Assembly: GCA_039621445.1 (NCBI GenBank)
Contig: CP154954.1
Coordinates: 17,514,589 to 17,578,588, forward strand
Origin: Euglena gracilis
Lineage: Eukaryota > Euglenida > Euglenophyceae > Euglenales
Direction of reading: 5' to 3'
Length of the DNA stretch: 64,000 bases
This document shows positions 9,108 to 19,140 of this stretch, piece by piece. The position numbers were made by a program, and so were the translations under genes. Numbering within the stretch: position 1 is the first letter of the stretch; every line of letters begins with the position of its first letter. Under the pieces are notes generated by a model. That model worked only from the letters and a program-made list of their open reading frames with translations. It was not told the DNA's origin and did no database searches.

Positions 9108-9444
9108 GTCAGTCAGGTCCAGTTCCATCCAGGGGGGATCTCTGGGGTGGGGGTCAGCCAGCAGCTTCTTTCCTGCCACCCCGGTTTTTTCCTGCAGCTG
9201 GGGACAAAGCAAATTGCAATCATTTCGAAGTGATCAATTTTGTTTTTCATCCGTGTGAGATGTGCTCATGCACACCTCATGCACACACCATCTTGTTCAT
9301 GGGCTCAGTTGACCATCAGGCAGAGGGTGGGTGGGGGCACTTCGACAATTTTTATCTATTATTTTATGGTCACATTTTCAAGTTGCGTTCCCCTTGCATT
9401 CGCACATCCCTGTCCTTGGGTCGGAAAACTGACTGTGAAAGCAG

Positions 9445-9501
9445 CGGACCTTGCTGACATGGTTTTGGAAGTGTGGCGCCGCCAGAATCCTCATTTGGAA
9501 G
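9445..9501 (+). CDS. modular gene, module 2, second exon
   Basis: After GTGAAAGCAG the frame reads DLADMVLEVWRRQNPHLE and ends with a single G before GTGCTC. The VLxVWRxxNPHLEG ending is nearly identical to module 1, and the donor falls at the same codon and phase. The acceptor tract is weak for this gene, so the true start may lie upstream. Confidence 0.52.
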
Positions 9502-10374
9502 GTGCTCAACCCATCCTTCCTTGTTCGCTGGTTTTTCACAGTTGCAGATGTGGGAGTCTTGGGAAGTTTTGGGAAAGTAACTCCAAAGCCAAATGCGTTA
9601 AGTTTTATTTTGGCATTGCCCACTTAATTGAAAAGCAGCAAAGATGCAGCCAAAGTGGCTGAAAGTTGACAAAGTGGCCAAAATGCGGCCAGAAGCGGCA
9701 TGAAAGGGCCAACTGGCCAAAAGTGGTCAAAAACAACCAAGAAGTTGAAGGGGCCCCATTGAGAACCTCAAAGGTGATGGAGGGAAGCTGGGATGATTGG
9801 GGTTTCTTTTGGCGTGACTGGGTGTGACTGGACATGATTGGGTGTGACTGGGTCTGGGAATCTGGATAACCATATGTGCTTGACAGCCACCTCACCCCAA
9901 ATGAATGCTCACCAGGTGGGCATTTTGGAGCCACATGGCCCCAAAATAATGGCCATGTCAAAATAATGGCCATGTGGCTCACAATAGGACCCAAAAATAA
10001 TGGTTTTTTGGCCAAATTGTTTATTTTTGGTCCCCAGTTACGTATTTTAAGTTCCTTTGACCAGATATTTACATTTTATCGGCCACATCTCTAAGGTCCA
10101 CTGGTCATCAAAAAGTGCCGTTAGCTGCGATTTACACCCTATTCTGTTGTCACTCTGTCTCGCTCCCTGTGCCCTGATTTTGGCAGTTTTTTTTTCTTCA
10201 AGAATTTGTTCCAAACCAACCAAATTAAATGATGTTTTCTTCATTTCTTTTGTTCTTCATCGTCATCCAATCTCAAACGCTGCCAGCAATCATTTTTTCA
10301 TGCATTTTTTTTGATTGTTCTCCCTCTTTTTTCCCTGAACGAAGTACCTTCCTGTGCGCTTTGTGTCCTCTCAG
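9502..10374. other. intron sequence with GGCCAAAA-type repeats
   Basis: Presumed intron between module 2 and the next linker. The segment at about 9655-9870 is a repeat described separately. Two copies of AATAATGGCCATGT lie near 9945-9975. No exon is supported. Confidence 0.4.
9655..9870 (-). repeat. GTGGCCAAAA / GTGACTGGG dispersed repeat, inverted copy
   Basis: A GGCCAAAA-rich part is followed by GATTGGGGTTTCTTTTGGCG and several TGTGACTGGG units, ending TCTGGGAATCTGGATAACC. The reverse complement of this order occurs at about 16765-16860, so the two are copies in opposite orientation. Confidence 0.55.
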
Positions 10375-10416
10375 TGGGCCCACGGATTGCAGCATATGAT
10401 TTGGCCTCGGAAGAAG
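10375..10416 (+). CDS. modular gene, short linker exon
   Basis: A very good acceptor (CGCTTTGTGTCCTCTCAG ending at 10374) and donor GTATGC at 10417 enclose 42 nt: two bases, GPRIAAYDLASEE, one base. The phase (1-1) matches the other exons of this gene. It would bridge modules 2 and 3. Confidence 0.5.
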
Positions 10417-10830
10417 GTATGCGGTGGCATCCTTGATTGTTCATCAGATGTCAACCCCCCTGCCCAACATCCTATTACCCACCCACCCCACTCCCCCAGG
10501 CCCTCGATCTAACTGACCACGAGAACCCACAAATTTTGGCTCTCGTAGGATTTTCCAGAGCAGTGGCTGGGACACCGCTGTGGGGCAGGGGCGTGCCAGC
10601 TGGGTGCCGGGCACCACCCTCAAAATTTGGTAAACAAATAAGAAATGCCCCTATTGTACATGTCTCCGGGTGTGCATTTGTGTGGTTTTTTTCAAAGAAG
10701 ATTTTATTTTCTGTCCTGGAATCATGTCATTTTGATGCATTGGGATGGTGAATGCTCACCAAGCTCTCAAAGGAAGGCTGAAGGAGGGGTGCTCTGCATT
10801 TCCGCAGCGTCTTGGCCCGTCCCCTCCCAG
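10417..10830. other. intron sequence, no clear feature
   Basis: Presumed intron. A frame at about 10500-10590 (ALDLTDHENPQILALVG) follows a CCCCCAG acceptor, but its phase does not match its neighbours and no donor fits, so it is left unannotated. Confidence 0.3.
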
Positions 10831-10976
10831 GGCAGGTGGTCGTCACGATGCCCGCAGACGACGACTACCCCCCGTTTGACCGGGCCGGCATCCTGAGCAG
10901 CGCCGTCCGGGTGGTGCGGAACTTCGCCCTGCAAACCGGCACCCTCGCCCTCACCGTGGACCAGATCGTGGCCAGG
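10831..10976 (+). CDS. modular gene, module 3, first exon
   Basis: The acceptor GCCCGTCCCCTCCCAG ends at 10830 and the donor GTGTCG begins at 10977. After two bases of a split codon it reads QVVVTMPADDDYPPFDRAG, then a helix ILSSAVRVVRNFAL, then TGTLALTVDQIVAR, 48 whole codons. It shows the DYPxFDRxG motif of module 4. It also carries the LTxxQxxA segment that lies in the second exon of modules 1 and 4, so the intron sits further downstream here. Its G+C is much higher than the other copies. With the exon at 11359 it forms a 78-codon module with GT-AG junctions and correct phase, the best-supported copy by splicing. Confidence 0.62.
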
Positions 10977-11009
10977 GTGTCGTTGCACGCCAAAGGGGAT
11001 GCCCCTGCT

Positions 11010-11340
11010 CAGGGGGGGGGGGGGCAGGGTTTTTTTTGTCTCACCCCCGAAGGGAGGGGGGGGGGGGTCGGGTGGGTGGGTTTGGCCGAGCCCCCCCCCC
11101 CCCCGAGGGAGTCCTCCCCAGGGGGGGGTTTACTTTTCAGCGCTGAAGGCGCTGAAAATTTTGAAAAAGGTGCTATTTTTTGGCATTTTCGCGATTTTTG
11201 GTCATTTTTGGGATTTTCGGGGAAAAGTTAGTGGGTCCCCCAGGACCCCCCCCCCCAGGGCCCGCCCCCCAAGGGGGTGGGTGGGTGGGGGGGACCCTCC
11301 CCCCTCCCCCCGGGGTGTTCAGCGATCCCTGCCCTGGGCC
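11010..11340. repeat. G/C-run element inside the module 3 intron
   Basis: Alternating G and C runs, a GCGCTGAAGGCGCTGAAAA duplication, a T-rich middle, and a GGGTGGGTGGG tract at 11273-11290 followed by a C-rich end. Composition and layout resemble the stretches near 7380-7490 and 8310-8395. It fills nearly the whole intron 10977-11358. Confidence 0.45.
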
Positions 11341-11358
11341 AGTCTGCCGGAGTTCCAG

Positions 11359-11446
11359 GGGAGCCAGGCCGGGGAGGTGCGCGCCGCTGCAGCAGCAGTC
11401 CTGGATGCATTCCGGAAGCGGAACCCGGACCTTCCGGGCGTTGCAG
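11359..11446 (+). CDS. modular gene, module 3, second exon
   Basis: The acceptor GCCGGAGTTCCAG ends at 11358. 29 codons in phase 0 read GSQAGEVRAAAAAVLDAF, then RKRNPDLPGVA, then one G before GTTTGG. It aligns without gaps to GNTSPESLSIAASVLAVW of module 4, and RKRNPDLPG matches RSRNPSLP and RRQNPHLEG. The single leftover base again gives a phase-1 end. Confidence 0.6.
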
Positions 11447-11646
11447 GTTTGGACCCCCCTCTGTCAACGCCCTAAAAATTTTTGTTTTGCAATGTAGTCC
11501 AACTCAGGGTGAAGGAAAATGGGGGGGGTTTGCTTTGCTCACGGCTTTTCATCCATCAGGACTGAAGACACAAATAATTCGCATTTTTTTTTGTTTGTTC
11601 ACCCCTGTCCTGTTTGTTTGACTGTTTTGCTTGGCCCCAAACATTA
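11447..11646. other. intron sequence 5' of the composite element
   Basis: Presumed start of the long intron after module 3, with a T-rich patch near 11585-11600. TA at 11645-11646 is the likely left target duplication of the element that follows. Confidence 0.4.
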
Positions 11647-14600
11647 GTCTGGGGGGGGGGGGTTCTGGGTAGTCGACCGACTAGTCGGTCGACTACCCAG
11701 TTGCCCTACCGACTAGTCGACCGACTAGTCGGTCGACTAGTCGGTACAAGGGGGGGGGGGTTCTGGGTATGGGGGGGTTCTGGGTAGTCGGTCGACTAGT
11801 CGGTCGACTAGTCGACCGACTACCCACTCTAATGTACTAAAAGGGGGGGTCACCGACCTTTTAAGCCCCCCCCCCCCAACTAGTCGACCGACTACCCACT
11901 CTAATGTACCAAAAGGGGGGGGTCACCGACCTCTAAAGCCCCCCCCCCCAACATTGATTTGACTTGTTTTGGACTAGAATTTGAAAGAAAACAGGTCTGA
12001 AGCCTTCAAAGTTGTCAAAACATCCCTTTTGTTTCATAAACGGTTCGGCAGCACAAGGGATTTTGTTATTTTGGGGCCCTGGGACAGTTGGGCAGCAAAA
12101 GGGACTCGCTTCCAAAACGGTTCGGCAGCACAGGGGATTTTGTTATTTTGGGGCCCTGGGACAGTTGAGCAGCAAAAGGGATTCGCTTCCAAAACAGTTC
12201 GGCAGCACAAGGGATTTTATTATTTTGGGGCCCTGGGACAGTTGAGCAGCAAAAGGGATTCGCTTCCAAAACGGTTCGGCTACACAAGGGATTTTGTTAT
12301 TTTGGGGCCCTGGGACAGTTGAGCAGCAAAAGGGATTCGCTTCCAAAACGGTTCGGCAGCACAAGGGATTTTGTTATTTTGGGGCCCTGGGACAGTTGAG
12401 CAGCAAAAGGGATTCGCTTCCAAAACGGTTCGGCTACACAAGGGATTTTGTTATTTTGGGGCCCTGGGACAGTTGAGCAGCAAAAGGGATTCGCTTCCAA
12501 AACGGTTCGGCTACACAAGGGATTTTGTTATTTTGGGGCCCTGGGACAGTTGAGCAGCAAAAGGGATTCGCTTCCAAAACGGTTCGGCAGCACAAGGGAT
12601 TTTGTTATTTTGGGGTCCTGGGACAGTTGAGCAGCAAAAGGGATTCGCTTCCAAAACGGTTCGGCAGCACAAGGGATTTTGTTATTTTGGGGTCCTGGGA
12701 CAGTTGAGCAGCAAAAGGGACTGACTTCCAAAACGGTTCGGCTACACAAGGGATTTTGTTATTTTGGGGCCCTGGGACAGTTGAGCAGCAAAAGGGATTC
12801 GCTTCCAAAACGGTTCGGCAGCACAGGGGATTTTGTTATTTTGGGGCCCTGGGACAGTTGAGCAGCAAAAGGGATTCGCTTCCAAAACGGTTCGGCTACA
12901 CAAGGGATTTTGTTATTTTGGGGCCCTGGGACAGTTGAGCAGCAAAAGGGATTCGCTTCCAAAACGGTTCGGCTACACAAGGGATTTTGTTATTTTGGGG
13001 CCCTGGGACAGTTGAAGTTGAGCAGCAAAAGGGATTCGCTTCCAAAACGGTTCGGCTACACAAGGGATTTTGTTATTTTGGGGCCCTGGGACAGTTGAGC
13101 AGCAAAAGGGATTCGCTTCCAAAACGGTTCGGCAGCACAAGGGATTTTGTTTTTTTGGGGCCCTGGGACAGTTGGGCAGCAAAAGGGATTCGCTTCCAAA
13201 ACGGTTCGGCTACACAAGGGATTTTGTTATTTTGGGGCCCTGGGACACTTGGGCAGCAAAAGGGATTCGCTTCCAAAACGGTTCGGCAGCACAAGGGATT
13301 TTGTTATTTTGGGGCCCTGGGACAGTTGAGCAGCAAAAGGGATTCGCTTCCAAAACGGTTCGGCTGCACAAGGGATTTTGTTATTTTGGGGCCCTGGGAC
13401 AGTTCAAGTTGAGCAGCAAAAGGGATTCGCTTTCAAAACGGTTCGGCTACACAAGGGATTTTGTTATTTTGGGGCCCTGGGACAGTTGAGCAGCAAAAGG
13501 GATTCGCTTCCAAAACGGTTCGGCAGCACAAGGGATTTTGTTATTTTGGGGCCCTGGGACAGTTGAGCAGCAAAAGGGATTCGCTTCCAAAACGGTTCGG
13601 CAGCACAGGGGATTTTGTTATTTTGGGGCCCTGGGACAGTTGAGCAGCAAAAGGGATTCACTTCCAAAACACTTCGGCAGCACAGGGGATTTTGTTATTT
13701 TGGGGCCCTGGGACAGTTGAGCAGCAAAAGGGATTCGCTTCCAAAACGGTTCGGCTGCACAAGGGATTTTGTTATTTTGGGGCCCTGGGACAGTTCAAGT
13801 TGAGCAGCAAAAGGGATTCGCTTTCAAAACGGTTCGGCTACACAAGGGATTTTGTTATTTTGGGGCCCTGGGACAGTTGAGCAGCAAAAGGGATTCGCTT
13901 CCAAAACGGTTCGGCAGCACAAGGGATTTTGTTATTTTGGGGCCCTGGGACAGTTGAGCAGCAAAAGGGATTCGCTTCCAAAACGGTTCGGCAGCACAGG
14001 GGATTTTGTTATTTTGGGGCCCTGGGACAGTTGAGCAGCAAAAGGGATTCACTTCCAAAACACTTCGGCAGCACAGGGGATTTTGTTATTTTGGGGCCCT
14101 GGGACAGTTGAGCAGCAAAAGGGATTCGCTTCCAAAACGGTTCGGCAGCACAAGGGATTTTGTTATTTTGGGGCCCTGGGACAGTTGAGCAGCAAAAGGG
14201 ATTCGCTTCCAAAACGGTTCGGCAGCACAGGGGATTTTGTTATTTTGGGGCCCTGGGACAGTTGAGCAGCAAAAGGGATTCACTTCCAAAACACTTCGGC
14301 AGCACAGGGGATTTTGTTATTTTGGGGCCCTGGGACAGTTGAGCAGCAAAAGGGATTCGCTTCCAAAACGGTTCGGCAGCACAGGGGATTTTGTTATTTT
14401 GGGGCCCTGGGACAGTTGAGCAGCAAAAGGGATTCACTTCCAAAACACTTCGGCAGCACAGGGGATTTTGTTATTTTGGGGCCCTGGGACAGTTGAGCAG
14501 CAAAAGGGATTCGCTTTCAAAACGGTTCGGCTACACAAGGGATTTTGTTATTTTGGGGCCCTGGGACAGTTGAGCAGCAAAATGGATTCGCTTCCAAAAC

Positions 14601-15957
14601 GGTTCGGCAGCACAAGGGATTTTGTTATTTTGGGGTCCTGGGACAGTTGAGCAGCAAAAGGGACTCACTTCCAAAACGGTTCGGCAGCACAGGGGATTTT
14701 GTTATTTTGGGGCCCTGGGACAGTTGAGCAGCAAAAGGGATTCGCTTCCAAAACGGTTCGGCAGCACAAGGGATTTTGTTTTTTTGGGGCCCTGGGACAG
14801 TTGGGCAGCAAAAGGGATTCGCTTCCAAAACGGTTCGGCTACACAAGGGATTTTGTTATTTTGGGGCCCTGGGACACTTGGGCAGCAAAAGGGATTCGCT
14901 TCCAAAACGGTTCGGCAGCACAAGGGATTTTGTTATTTTGGGGCCCTGGGACAGTTGAGCAGCAAAAGGGATTCGCTTCCAAAACGGTTCGGCTGCACAA
15001 GGGATTTTGTTATTTTGGGGCCCTGGGACAGTTCAAGTTGAGCAGCAAAAGGGATTCGCTTTCAAAACGGTTCGGCTACACAAGGGATTTTGTTATTTTG
15101 GGGCCCTGGGACAGTTGAGCAGCAAAAGGGATTCGCTTCCAAAACGGTTCGGCAGCACAAGGGATTTTGTTATTTTGGGGTCCTGGGACAGTTGAGCAGC
15201 AAAAGGGACTCACTTCCAAAACGGTTCGGCAGCACAGGGGATTTTGTTATTTTGGGGCCCTGGGACAGTTGAGCAGCAAAAGGGATTCGCTTCCAAAACG
15301 GTTCGGCAGCACAAGGGATTTTGTTTTTTTGGGGCCCTGGGACAGTTGGGCAGCAAAAGGGATTCGCTTCCAAAACGGTTCGGCTACACAAGGGATTTTG
15401 TTATTTTGGGGCCCTGGGACAGTTGAGCAGCAAAAGGGATTCGCTTCCAAAACGGTTCGGCAGCACAAGGGATTTTGTTATTTTGGGGCCCTGGGACAGT
15501 TGGGCAGCAAAAGGGATTCCCTTCCAAAACGGTTCGGCAGCACAAGGAATTTTGTTATTTTGGGGCCCTGGGACAGTTGAGCAGCAAAAGCGATTCGCTT
15601 CCAAAACGGTTCGGCAGCACAAAGGATTTTGTTATTTTGGGGCCCTGGGACAGTTGAGCAGCAAAAGGGATTCCCTTCCAAAACGGTTCGGCAGCACAAG
15701 GGATTTTGTTATTTTGGGGCCCTGGGACAGTTGAGCAGCAAAAGGGATTCGCTTCCAAAACGGTTCGGCAACACAATTTTTGCGGGGGGGGGGGCTTAAA
15801 AAGTCGGTGACCCCCCCTTTTAGTACATTAGAGTGGGTAGTCGGTCGACTAGTCGACCGACTACCCAGTTCCCCCCACCGACTAGTCGGTCGACTAGTAG
15901 TCGGTGAACTAGTCGACCGACTAGTCGGTCGACTACCCAGAACCCCCCCCCCCACTC
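11647..15957. mobile_element. 4.3-kb composite element: palindromic TIRs enclosing a 77-bp satellite
   Basis: The left arm (11647-11951) and right arm (15783-15957) are inverted copies. From the outside in, both show a G run, TTCTGGGTAGTCGACCGAC, several CGACTAGTCGGTCGA-type self-complementary units, CTACCCACTCTAATGTACTA, AAAAGGGGGGGTCACCGAC, and TTTTAAGCCCCCC. The left arm carries an extra internal duplication of its last part (about 11807-11951). TA lies immediately outside each end (11645-11646, 15958-15959). Between the arms are about 90 bp of unique sequence and then the 77-bp array. No transposase frame exists, so it is non-autonomous. It is inserted in the intron after module 3. Confidence 0.72.
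12041..15775 (+). repeat. 77-bp satellite array, about 48 copies
   Basis: The unit starts CGGTTCGGCAGCACAAGGG, continues TTATTTTGGGGCCCTGGGAC, and ends AGGGATTCGCTTCCAAAA. Most units are exactly 77 bp. Four carry a 6-bp insertion (GTTGAAGTTGAG or GTTCAAGTTGAG near 13013, 13404, 13795 and 15033). Variants (GCAGCACA/GCTACACA, AAGGG/AGGGG, TTATTT/TTTTTT, TTGAGC/TTGGGC) recur in blocks, showing higher-order duplication. 77 is not a multiple of three and TTGAGC brings a stop in one of the three rotating frames, so the many short open frames here are not genes. Confidence 0.93.
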
Positions 15958-16580
15958 TAAGTCGGGGAGCCGTTTTGCTTGGTTAATGTTAATGTTAATG
16001 TTAATGTCAGGGGTTTTTTTAGTCTTGGACCCCGGGGGGAGGGGGGTAACCCCCCCCCCTGAATAGAAGCCCCCCCGGATAGAAGCCTCCCCCTCGGTTT
16101 TCGACCAACGTTCCGAATATTGCCCCCCCCCCCAAATAGGCAAGTGCTTTGGCTTCTTCAGCCATTGGTTAAATGAGGGTTGGGTGTTATTACGTTTAAA
16201 TGCATCCACAAGAGTAACATTTGCAGCAAATTTGACATGGTTTGGAAAGGTAGGACATGCAGACCCACAAAGAAATTTATTCGATAATTCTCAGACCGTA
16301 AACTTAACCTTAACCCTAACTCCGATGTCAAGCATGCTCAGCGCACCCTGAATTTCACAAAAGTCCTGCGACGGAACCTGGTAATCGGGGGCATGGTCGC
16401 TCCTGTATAGAGGTGGGCAGGGATGCCCCCCCTCCTCCCAACATGGAGGGGGGGGTCAGACCCCTCCACCTACCTCGAAATTGAGGGGGGCCGGGAAAAT
16501 CTTCGGTTTTGTGGATGGGCAAAAGGTCAGATACCAGGCCAAAATTTGTGGAAAATCCCTGATTTTTCAGAATTTTACAA
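15958..16580. other. intron sequence, short repeats only
   Basis: (GTTAAT)n of about four units lies at 15982-16006, followed by C/G runs near 16030-16135. Positions 16290-16320 have TTAACCTTAACCCTAAC, telomere-like but too short to call. No exon is supported. Confidence 0.4.
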
Positions 16581-16659
16581 AAAAAAATTACAGAAAAAAT
16601 CCAAAAGTACGAGCAATCCAAAAATGCTCATACTTTTGGATTTTTTCTGTAAATTTTTT
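16581..16659. repeat. 35-bp-arm hairpin
   Basis: Arms 16581-16615 (containing CAGAAAAAATCCAAAAGTAC) and 16625-16659 (containing TACTTTTGGATTTTTTCTG) are complementary with one or two mismatches around a 9-base loop. This resembles a small fold-back element. Confidence 0.65.
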
Positions 16660-16764
16660 ATGCGGAAAACACCTAACATCAAAAAATATGCAATAGGGAA
16701 AAGGCATTTTTTTTGCTCATTTTCCAGTGTACAGAATATTTTAGGTGCATATCACCAAGCGCCC

Positions 16765-17510
16765 GTGGTCATCCAGAATCCCAGGCCCAGTCACGCCCAG
16801 TTACACCCAGTCACACCCACGCCTGCCACGCATGCCACTAGAAACCCCAGTCACCCCAACTTTAAGCGACAGGCTTTTTGCCATGTTTGCCCATCTTCTG
16901 GCTGTTTTTGGTCACTTTTGGCGGCTTTTAGTTGCTGTTTGGTCATTTTTGGTCATTTTTGGACCACTTTTGGCTTTCGTTGCCCACTTTTGCCCACCTC
17001 TGGCCACTTTTGCCCACCTTTGGCCACAGTAGGCCGCTTCTGTTGCTCTTTGGCCATTTTGGGGCCACTTCTTGCTGCTTTTGACTGCTTTTGGCCACTT
17101 TTTGTTGCTTTTCACTGCTTTTGGCCACTTTTTGCTGCTTTTCGCTGCTTTTGGCCACTTTTTTGTTGCTTTTGACTGCTTTTGGCCATGGGCACTTATT
17201 GCTTCTTTCAATTTCAAAAATAGGAAAAATGTGGTCAAAAGTGGCCAAAAAAATGGTCAAAGGTGGGCTAAAAAAATCTATCGAAAGTGGGCAAAAATAG
17301 ATTTAGTGGTGATTAAAATGGCCAAAGGCAAGCAAAAGCAGCCAAAAGTGGCCCAAAATACTTGAAAGTGGCCAAAAGGGGCCAAACAGGGCAAAAAAAG
17401 GCCAAAAAATGGCCAAAATGAGCCAGTCACGCCCAGTCATGCCCAGTCACGGAACCCCACCTATGGGGTTCCTTAAAGCCAGTCATGCCCAGTCACGCCA
17501 TTTCATAGGT
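16765..17510 (+). repeat. GGCCAC(T)n / GTGGCCAAAA opposed repeat element
   Basis: CAGTCACGCCCAGT units at 16790-16830 precede about 300 bp of TTTTGGCCACTTTTTGCTGC-type repeats (16900-17195). From about 17220 the same motif runs in the complementary sense (AAAAGTGGCCAAAA) to about 17415, then CAGTCACGCCCAGTCATGCC returns. The two halves could pair with each other. An opposite-orientation relative is at 9655-9870. No exon lies inside. Confidence 0.55.
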
Positions 17511-17749
17511 GCTTGCATAGTATTACTTCCAGGTGCAAATAATATGCACCTGGAACCCGGTTTATTTTTTTGGGTCAGTTGCTGAAAAACTCCAATTTTG
17601 GTAGGAAGTCTATTTAGCAGACCCCCACACAAGTGGGACCCCCGCCCAGGGGTTTTTTTAGTCGTGGGGGGGGGAGGGGGGGGGAGGGTGGGTGGGTCCG
17701 GCCGCCCCCCCCCTTAGTTGCACCAAGGTTTCTTGTCTGTTTATGGCAG

Positions 17750-17833
17750 GCGCTTCTGGCCCAGTTTGCTGCGTGGTGAGTGGCCAGGGACCCCCCCTTA
17801 CACCAGTCCTCTTTTGTTGCTTCCCCTGGCCGG
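17750..17833 (+). CDS. possible linker exon of the modular gene
   Basis: The acceptor TTTCTTGTCTGTTTATGGCAG and a perfect GTGAGT donor at 17834 enclose 84 nt: two bases, 27 codons, one base. The reading ASGPVCCVVSGQGPPLT, then PVLFCCFPWP, is odd (cysteine-rich) and unlike the other linkers. A shorter version ending at another GTGAGT (17777) would break the phase. Only splice sites and phase support it. Confidence 0.3.
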
Positions 17834-17973
17834 GTGAGTAACTCTGGTGTAATTCCAGCGCTGTAGGGACATGCACTCACCTTGTGTGGGTGTGGTTGGC
17901 CCCCCCGGGGGGGGGGGGGGGGCCCCCCCCCCCGGTCTTAAAAAAATCCCTGCCCCCCCCCCCCCGCCCCAGG

Positions 17974-18022
17974 CCATACCACTGGGCCCCCCCCCCGGGG
18001 GGGGGGGGGTCCAGTGGTATGG
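17974..18022. repeat. hairpin with C/G-run stem
   Basis: CCATACCACTGGGCCC and a C run pair with a G run and GGGTCCAGTGGTATGG, one mismatch in 16 before the homopolymer part. It has almost no loop and should be extremely stable. The ACCATACCA-type ends relate it to the palindrome at 19999. Confidence 0.7.
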
Positions 18023-18347
18023 GGCTGCCATCTATTTTTGGGGGGTCTGTCGGTGAAGATCCCGGTCCAAAACTGCCTCCTTCTGCGGAGTCCAAATCGG
18101 CCAAAGGAACGTGAAAGATTTCACGGGGTGTTCAATAGTTATTTGGATTGGTGTCTTTGCAGTCTTTTTTGAAGTTGTTTTTGAAGTTATTTTTGAAGTT
18201 ATTTTTGCTTTATTTTTTCCCCACTCAAAATAATCCTCCGGACCAGGTCGTGGGAGGGTGGTTACAGGATTGACCACCAAAATGGTCAGCTGTTATGTTT
18301 CCTGCTGGGGCACCTCATCTTTTTGAGATCTTTTGCCCCCCCCCCCC
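18023..18347. other. intron sequence, no gene
   Basis: Contains three tandem units of about 16 bp, TTTTTGAAGTTATTTT, near 18160-18210. No exon is supported. Confidence 0.35.
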
Positions 18348-18484
<137 letters not shown>

Positions 18485-18538
18485 TTGTATTTTTTCTCTC
18501 TGACTGTCTTCCATTCCCAATTTCAATTCTGTCCTCAG

Positions 18539-18616
18539 TGCCACCAGCAGCACGCGAAGTGCCAGTTGGAGTGATCCAAAAGGATACCCCAACCCCAGCC
18601 ACCATTGCTCTCCCAG
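18539..18616 (+). CDS. modular gene, proline-rich linker exon
   Basis: The acceptor TTCAATTCTGTCCTCAG ends at 18538 and the donor GTGTCA begins at 18617. The 78 nt are two bases, 25 codons and one base. The reading PPAAREVPVGVIQKDTPT then PATIALP is proline/alanine-rich and resembles the end of the Glu-Pro exon (VEPAVIQKEP against VPVGVIQKDTP), suggesting that linkers as well as modules were duplicated. It precedes module 4. Confidence 0.5.
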
Positions 18617-19032
18617 GTGTCACCAGCTGCATCCTGAATCCTCCTTGTCTTCTTACCCCTGCTCTTCCTGATTCCGAGCTAATTCCGAGCTAATTTTGCT
18701 TTTTGCAGCACGGGTTGACCCCCCCACTTCCCGGGTGGGGTTGACCTCCTCTCCCCTCCAGGCTTTCTTGTACCACTGACCACCCCCACCAGGTTTTCCC
18801 GTATGGGTAGATATTTCAAGGCACTTGGGGATCCCCCCCATCCCACAATTGTTGTGTTTTTTTTTATTGACACTTCTGATTGAGTATTGCAAGATAGTTT
18901 GCGATGTTTTTTCTCGAACAAGTATTCAAAGGGATGCATTTCCCCGCAATTCATGCTGTCCTGAAGTTGATTGTACCCACGCATTTCTGGCAGTCAACGA
19001 TGGGTTTATCTGTTTTCTGTTTCACCAAACAG

Positions 19033-19140
19033 GAGGGGCAACGTTGGTTATTCCTCTGGAGTCCGACTACCCATCTTTTGACCGGTCTGGCTTGACAGAC
19101 GATGCTATTCGCATCATCCGGGAGTTTGTAACTGATACGG
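19033..19140 (+). CDS. modular gene, module 4, first exon
   Basis: The acceptor TTTCTGTTTCACCAAACAG ends at 19032. After two bases of a split codon the frame reads GATLVIPLESDYPSFDRSG, then LTDDAIRIIREFVTDT. It is the copy closest to module 1 (GLTEDAIRIIQDFV) and shares DYPxFDRxG with module 3. At the point where frame requires an end (after 19140) the next dinucleotide is GA (GATCATG), as in module 1, and joining there to 19581 keeps an 86-codon frame. A GT at 19128 (GTAACT, phase 0) is the alternative donor and would remove VTDT. The exon may start earlier, since the frame is open upstream. Confidence 0.6.

Noticed and set aside
9605-10015. Minus-strand frame of 136 codons
   Set aside because: It covers the GGCCAAAA repeat block and has no domain or splice support.
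10500-10590. Frame ALDLTDHENPQILALVG after a CCCCCAG acceptor
   Set aside because: Its phase does not join the exon at 10375 or module 3, and no GT donor fits.
12041-15775. 77-bp array considered as a CRISPR array, tRNA array or repeat protein
   Set aside because: There are no unique spacers. The unit lacks a proper B box (GGTTCGGCAGC in place of GGTTCRANNCC) and cloverleaf pairing. 77 bp rotates the frame and most units hold a stop.
16290-16320. Telomere-like TTAACCTTAACCCTAAC
   Set aside because: Only about two and a half units, inside an intron; chance or decayed sequence.
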